From Gp6-AA40 sp050742535 (GTDB lineage: Bacteria; Acidobacteriota; Vicinamibacteria; Vicinamibacterales; UBA2999), in the NCBI GenBank assembly GCA_050742535.1, contig JBOGIQ010000258.1:1-8990 (forward strand): 8,990 nt of DNA, read 5' to 3'. The notes beneath the pieces are model-generated. The model did no database searches and was not told the origin of the DNA. It saw only the letters and a list, made by a program, of their open reading frames with translations. Shown here one piece after another: positions 6,417 to 8,990 of this stretch; within the stretch, counting starts at the first letter, position 1, and each line of letters starts with the position of its first letter. A program made the position numbers and the translations under genes.

Positions 6417-7027
6417 ACCGCACACCTCATGACAGCTCGTGCGACGCTGTGGGCGCCGTCCACCCGGCGCAGTTTCGTTGCAAGGAGCTGTCGTGCACGA
6501 TGCAGCCGCGATCGGATGGTTCCAACAGCGCAGCCGATGGATGCCGCCGCCGTGTCATACGGAACGTCTTGCAGATCGCAGAGGATCACGACCTCCCGGT
6601 AGCGGGAAGGCAGCGACAGGATGGCGCAGCGAAGCTGCTGCAGCGCGTCACGACGCTCGAGCGACGCGCTCACGTCCGGCGCGACGCTCCAGCGTGATGT
6701 GCCGCTGCTCGCACCGATGTCCACGAAGCGGCGCTCCCGCAGCAGACGACGTCTCGTGACGCGCCTCGCCATGCCGAAGAGGTATGTCGTCAGCGCCGCG
6801 CGATCGGCGTCGTACCTGGCCGCGTCCCTCATCAGGACGAGAAACACTTCCTGGACGATGTCTTCGGCGGCGGTGGAGGACCCCGTCATCAGGCGGGCGA
6901 AGCGATAAACAGACCCCTGATGGCGGCGGTACAGCGTCGCGAATGCCTCGCGATCGCCGGCGGCCGTGCGCTCGATGAGCGCCTGATCGGATTCGTCCGG
7001 AGACTCGCGGGCCTGGTTACCCTGCAT
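6413..7027 (-). CDS. ECF-type RNA polymerase sigma-70 factor
   Basis: From the ATG at 7027 the product is 204 residues. Region 2 (about 24-100) includes DREAFATLYRRHQGSVYRFA, the AAEDIVQEVFLVL core-binding and -10-reading segment, and LTTYLFGMARRVTRRR. Region 4 (about 130-186) includes LRCAILSLPSRYREVVILCD and the helix-turn-helix VPYDTAAASIGCAVGTIRSRLHRAR, which reads the -35 element. There is no region 1.1 or 3, as expected of ECF factors. It directs RNA polymerase to an envelope- or stress-related regulon and is probably held by the membrane protein encoded next, whose start overlaps its stop (ATGA). A GTG at 7078 would add 17 residues. Neither start has a clear Shine-Dalgarno site. I prefer the ATG because a possible ECF promoter lies within the added segment. 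The family call is firm; the start is uncertain. Confidence 0.93.
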   Translation of the reverse strand: MQGNQARESPDESDQALIERTAAGDREAFATLYRRHQGSVYRFARLMTGSSTAAEDIVQEVFLVLMRDAARYDADRAALTTYLFGMARRVTRRRLLRERRFVDIGASSGTSRWSVAPDVSASLERRDALQQLRCAILSLPSRYREVVILCDLQDVPYDTAAASIGCAVGTIRSRLHRARQLLATKLRRVDGAHSVARAVMRCAV

Positions 7028-7035
7028 CCGGAGGG

Positions 7036-7063
7036 TGATTGCAGGATGAAGGGGGAAAGTTCC
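7036..7063 (-). promoter_or_regulatory. possible ECF-type promoter before the sigma gene
   Basis: On the minus strand GGAACTT (7063-7057) matches the usual ECF -35 element. After a 16-base spacer comes AATCA (7040-7036), a poor match to known ECF -10 elements. Transcription would start near 7029, only a base or two before the ATG at 7027, giving an almost leaderless message. That would fit the missing Shine-Dalgarno site and suggest self-activation of the sigma gene. The -35 match is good, but the rest is speculative. Confidence 0.3.
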
Positions 7064-7089
7064 CGAGAGTTCAGCCACAGCTGGCGGCA

Positions 7090-7109
7090 GGCACTGCTAA
7101 AGCGGTGCC
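7090..7109. repeat. hairpin between the SYLF gene and the sigma gene
   Basis: On the minus strand GGCAC (7109-7105) pairs with GTGCC (7094-7090). Inside, a C/A mismatch is followed by GC/GC pairs around a TTTA loop. It lies 17 bases after the SYLF stop codon. No T-tract follows, so if it acts as a terminator it is an atypical one. It could also protect the 3' end of the upstream message. Confidence 0.35.
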
Positions 7110-7126
7110 CTACGTGATGCGACGCG

Positions 7127-7816
7127 CTACCTGGCCGCTTTCCCGAGCGCAGCCAGCCAGTCGTTTACGGCGTCCGGTGACTGCGGCTTGGTCGCCTTTC
7201 CGTCGAGCACCACATCACGCGTGCGGAACCGGCTTCCGTAGAACTTCTGGTTGCTGTCCTGGTCCTGACGCACGGCAGCCCCTTTGAGGCTGACGCCGGC
7301 GAACAGCCCGCGCGATCGCGAGTAGCTCAGAATCTCCGCGCGAAGCTGAATGTCGGTGGAGGCCGCCGCATCCCGCCCCACCGGCCCCGCGGTTGCCGAC
7401 GCCTCGCCGCCGATCTCGAACTGGTTCTGCAGCAGATTCTCGAGGCCACGCCGGTTCTGGACCACGAGGACGATATCGACGGCCTGCCCGCCGATCTGAA
7501 ATCCCACGCTGCCACCCGTGAGTGTCAGAAACGCCGGCGACGACCAGGTGCCTTTCGTCCGATCGCGTACGCTGATGATCCCCTTGCCGCGCTGCGCGCC
7601 GACGATGAACGCCCCTTTGATCGTCGAGGGGAAGATGGCGATCGCTTCGGCCTTCTCCAGCACTGACGCGGGAATGGCTTTATCCGGCGCGGCCATGATC
7701 TCGCCGAGGATCACTGCGGCTTCCTTGATTCGATCGGCTTCATCGGACTGCGCGGACGCGATGACGGGCGCGCCTAGCATGAAGAGAGCGATAAGGGATG
7801 CTATTCGCATGTTCAT
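7127..7816 (-). CDS. secreted SYLF (Ysc84-like) lipid-binding domain protein
   Basis: The 229-residue product has a signal peptide (1-22, MNMRIASLIALFMLGAPVIASA) and then one SYLF domain to about residue 202. Characteristic pieces are IPASVLEKAEAIAIFPSTIKGAFIVGAQRGKGI (48-80), GTWSSPAFLTLTGGSVGFQIGGQAVDIVLVV (89-119), EASATAGPVGRDA (138-150), the line EILSYSRSRGLFAGVSLKGA (161-180), and YGSRFRTRDVVL (193-204). SYLF domains bind phosphoinositides and, in yeast Ysc84, actin; in bacteria the exported forms are usually called lipid-binding but are little studied. The tail (210-229) has PDAVNDWLAALGKAA. The ATG at 7816 is chosen because AGGAAGGA lies 6 bases upstream. An in-frame ATG at 7837 overlaps the stop of the preceding membrane-protein gene as ATGA but would spoil the signal peptide and has a poorly spaced site. 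The close packing suggests co-transcription with the flippase-like gene. Confidence 0.93.
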   Translation of the reverse strand: MNMRIASLIALFMLGAPVIASAQSDEADRIKEAAVILGEIMAAPDKAIPASVLEKAEAIAIFPSTIKGAFIVGAQRGKGIISVRDRTKGTWSSPAFLTLTGGSVGFQIGGQAVDIVLVVQNRRGLENLLQNQFEIGGEASATAGPVGRDAAASTDIQLRAEILSYSRSRGLFAGVSLKGAAVRQDQDSNQKFYGSRFRTRDVVLDGKATKPQSPDAVNDWLAALGKAAR

Positions 7817-7833
7817 ACGACGTCCTTCCTGGC

Positions 7834-8841
7834 TCATTGTCCTTCCGAACGAGATGCTGAGTCGCCGGATATCGTACTTGAGCTGCGTGTCATGAGCGGC
7901 AACAGGGCAAGCCCGACGCTCGCGACCGTCAGTCCACGCGCCCGCCGCAGAAAGGCCACCGCAAACCCCGCTGTAACAGGCAGTCCCATAACGCCTAGAA
8001 CGGCGGCGTAGGCTCCTTCGGACGCGCCGAGCCGCAGCGGAATGAAGAGAAATGCGAATTCGAAGAACTTGACCGACGCTTCGATCACGAACACGAGCCA
8101 GCCCGTGGTCATCACGCCGAGCGCCCTCAGGATCACGAACGATTCGACGACCACCAGGGCGTGCGCCGCGACTTCGAGAATCGCGATGCCCGCCAGCCGC
8201 ACAGGTGAGTCCCGAAGGGTCGCCAGCAGCAGATCTTCCATCCCGTTGATCCAGGACATGTTCGGCGTGAGGCCCCCGCGAAGGATCCGGACACGCCCGA
8301 GCCCGGCGACGACGGTTCCAATCAGATAGAACCGGCGTGCAATGGCAACAGCCGACGCGACGAGAAACGCGGTGCAGAGCATGACGACAGTGAGGGCCAC
8401 AGTCGACAGCGTCGGCGATGGATCAAACCGCGATACCAGATACAGCAGTCCGGCGATCGACATCGCGGCGGAGACGAACGCGTAGATCAGGTACTCCGTC
8501 AGCGTGCAGGCGAAGCCTTCCTTCAGCGTCAGACCGCGCGATTCAAGCAGCCAGGCTTTCATCGATTCCGCGAGAACAGGACCGGTGAAGGTCAGTGACT
8601 GGATGGCCTCGCCAGACAGGTGGATGGCCAGTACGTCACGGTACCGCACCACTCCAGGCCGTAGAACACAGGCGCGCAACGCAAACGCGCGCGTCAGCTG
8701 GTGAGCTGCGCCGAGCACGATGACGGGCGCTATGTACCAACCGACTTTCCGAAGTTCGTCGAGAATCTTCGATGGGCCGAGGCTCCAGAAGAGAAGGACG
8801 AGGAGCGCGATGCCGCCGAGCAACAACCCGATCCGGAGCAT
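7834..8841 (-). CDS. flippase-like / lysylphosphatidylglycerol synthase-domain membrane protein
   Basis: This 335-residue polytopic inner-membrane protein belongs to the LPG_synthase_TM (UPF0104, AglD/HpnL-like) group. Hydrophobic segments occur at about 4-20, 36-54, 114-136, 146-167, 173-182, 217-240, 246-268, 275-298 and 303-317. Signature stretches are SGEAIQSLTFTGPVLAESMK (76-95), equivalent to the family's P-G-R-x-G-E region, and FIPLRLGASEGAYAAVLGVM (266-285), equivalent to its PGGLGxxEG motif; LRRARGL (298-304) follows. It has no aminoacyl-transferase domain, so it is not an MprF enzyme. Such stand-alone members are thought to move lipids or lipid-linked molecules across the membrane; the substrate is unknown. 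It begins 32 bases after an upstream gene fragment and ends 17 bases before the SYLF gene. No strong Shine-Dalgarno site was seen before the ATG, and none of the codons just upstream offers a better start. Confidence 0.88.
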   Translation of the reverse strand: MLRIGLLLGGIALLVLLFWSLGPSKILDELRKVGWYIAPVIVLGAAHQLTRAFALRACVLRPGVVRYRDVLAIHLSGEAIQSLTFTGPVLAESMKAWLLESRGLTLKEGFACTLTEYLIYAFVSAAMSIAGLLYLVSRFDPSPTLSTVALTVVMLCTAFLVASAVAIARRFYLIGTVVAGLGRVRILRGGLTPNMSWINGMEDLLLATLRDSPVRLAGIAILEVAAHALVVVESFVILRALGVMTTGWLVFVIEASVKFFEFAFLFIPLRLGASEGAYAAVLGVMGLPVTAGFAVAFLRRARGLTVASVGLALLPLMTRSSSTISGDSASRSEGQ

Positions 8842-8873
8842 GTCCGCGACGAGGATATCCGGCGGGCGTGGCG

Positions 8874-8990
8874 TCAGCGACGGCGCTCGTACCGTCCCAT
8901 GAAGCGCGCCGTCGCCAGCGCATGTCCTTCGAGCGCCCCTTCGAGGTCCTCACGTGCCGTTCCGGCCACGTCCAGGGCCGGCACGTCGAC
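8874..8990 (-). CDS. 3' end of an unidentified gene, cut by the window edge
   Basis: The minus strand is open from the right edge to a TGA at 8876-8874, giving the last 38 residues of a protein. They begin VDVPALDVAGTARED and end ARFMGRYERRR. The segment is hydrophilic, helix-prone and rich in Ala, Glu and Arg, without a membrane segment. The stop is 32 bases before the flippase-like gene, which suggests the two are in one unit. The fragment is too short for me to assign a family. Another open minus frame over the same bases has poorer composition and is not preferred. Confidence 0.5.
   Translation of the reverse strand, partial: VDVPALDVAGTAREDLEGALEGHALATARFMGRYERRR

Noticed and set aside
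4969..6423. 484-codon version of the glycine-tract protein starting near 6423
   Set aside because: The added part overlaps the anti-sigma gene in another frame and is Arg-rich. The ATG at 5916 has a signal peptide and a ribosome binding site.
1..8990. tRNA, rRNA, CRISPR array, insertion sequence, integrase or attachment site
   Set aside because: I looked for regularly spaced repeats, transposase or integrase motifs and tRNA-like clover-leaf segments and saw none.

Overview
The window is GC-rich, densely coded bacterial DNA. It most likely comes from an Acidobacteriota chromosome, probably the Vicinamibacteria branch. This is inferred from protein families I recognise: a TIGR03435-type secreted protein, an ECF sigma factor with a small non-zinc anti-sigma-like membrane protein, the C-terminal signature MYEYACHEG of a family common in soil Acidobacteria, and an ankyrin protein with the DLDQLKRQAKELL N-terminus. 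No rRNA, tRNA, CRISPR array, insertion sequence or phage gene is visible.

Layout. From 226 to 2148 (+) lies a 640-residue cytoplasmic ankyrin-repeat protein. It converges, with 6 bases between the stop codons, on a two-domain VOC (glyoxalase-fold) protein at 2155-2937 (-). Positions 2938-3215 hold no intact gene, only a + strand remnant (about 3061-3210) of the C-terminal end of an acidobacterial hypothetical protein. From 3216 to the right edge everything reads on the minus strand. In transcription order these genes are: the 3' end of an unidentified gene (8874-8990), a polytopic flippase-like / LPG-synthase-domain membrane protein, a secreted SYLF (Ysc84-like) lipid-binding protein, an ECF sigma factor, a single-pass anti-sigma-like protein (4-base ATGA overlap with the sigma gene), a secreted protein of unknown function with two glycine tracts, a TIGR03435 protein, and a secreted protein resembling the C-terminal region of TadG-like Flp-pilus proteins. 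The series ends at a good intrinsic terminator at 3197-3225, whose loop contains the stop codon of the last gene and whose T-tract is the antisense of the remnant's last codons.

How it may work together. The minus-strand genes look like an envelope module. A sigma/anti-sigma pair is co-transcribed with two exported proteins, and possibly a third. Upstream, a membrane lipid-transporter-like protein is tightly linked to a secreted lipid-binding protein. Hairpins before the sigma gene (7090-7109) and before the last gene (4043-4073) may divide this long unit into segments with different expression. The most unusual items are the free-standing secreted TadG-C-like protein and the sigma/anti-sigma/unknown/TIGR03435 cassette. 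All functional links are inference from order and spacing.
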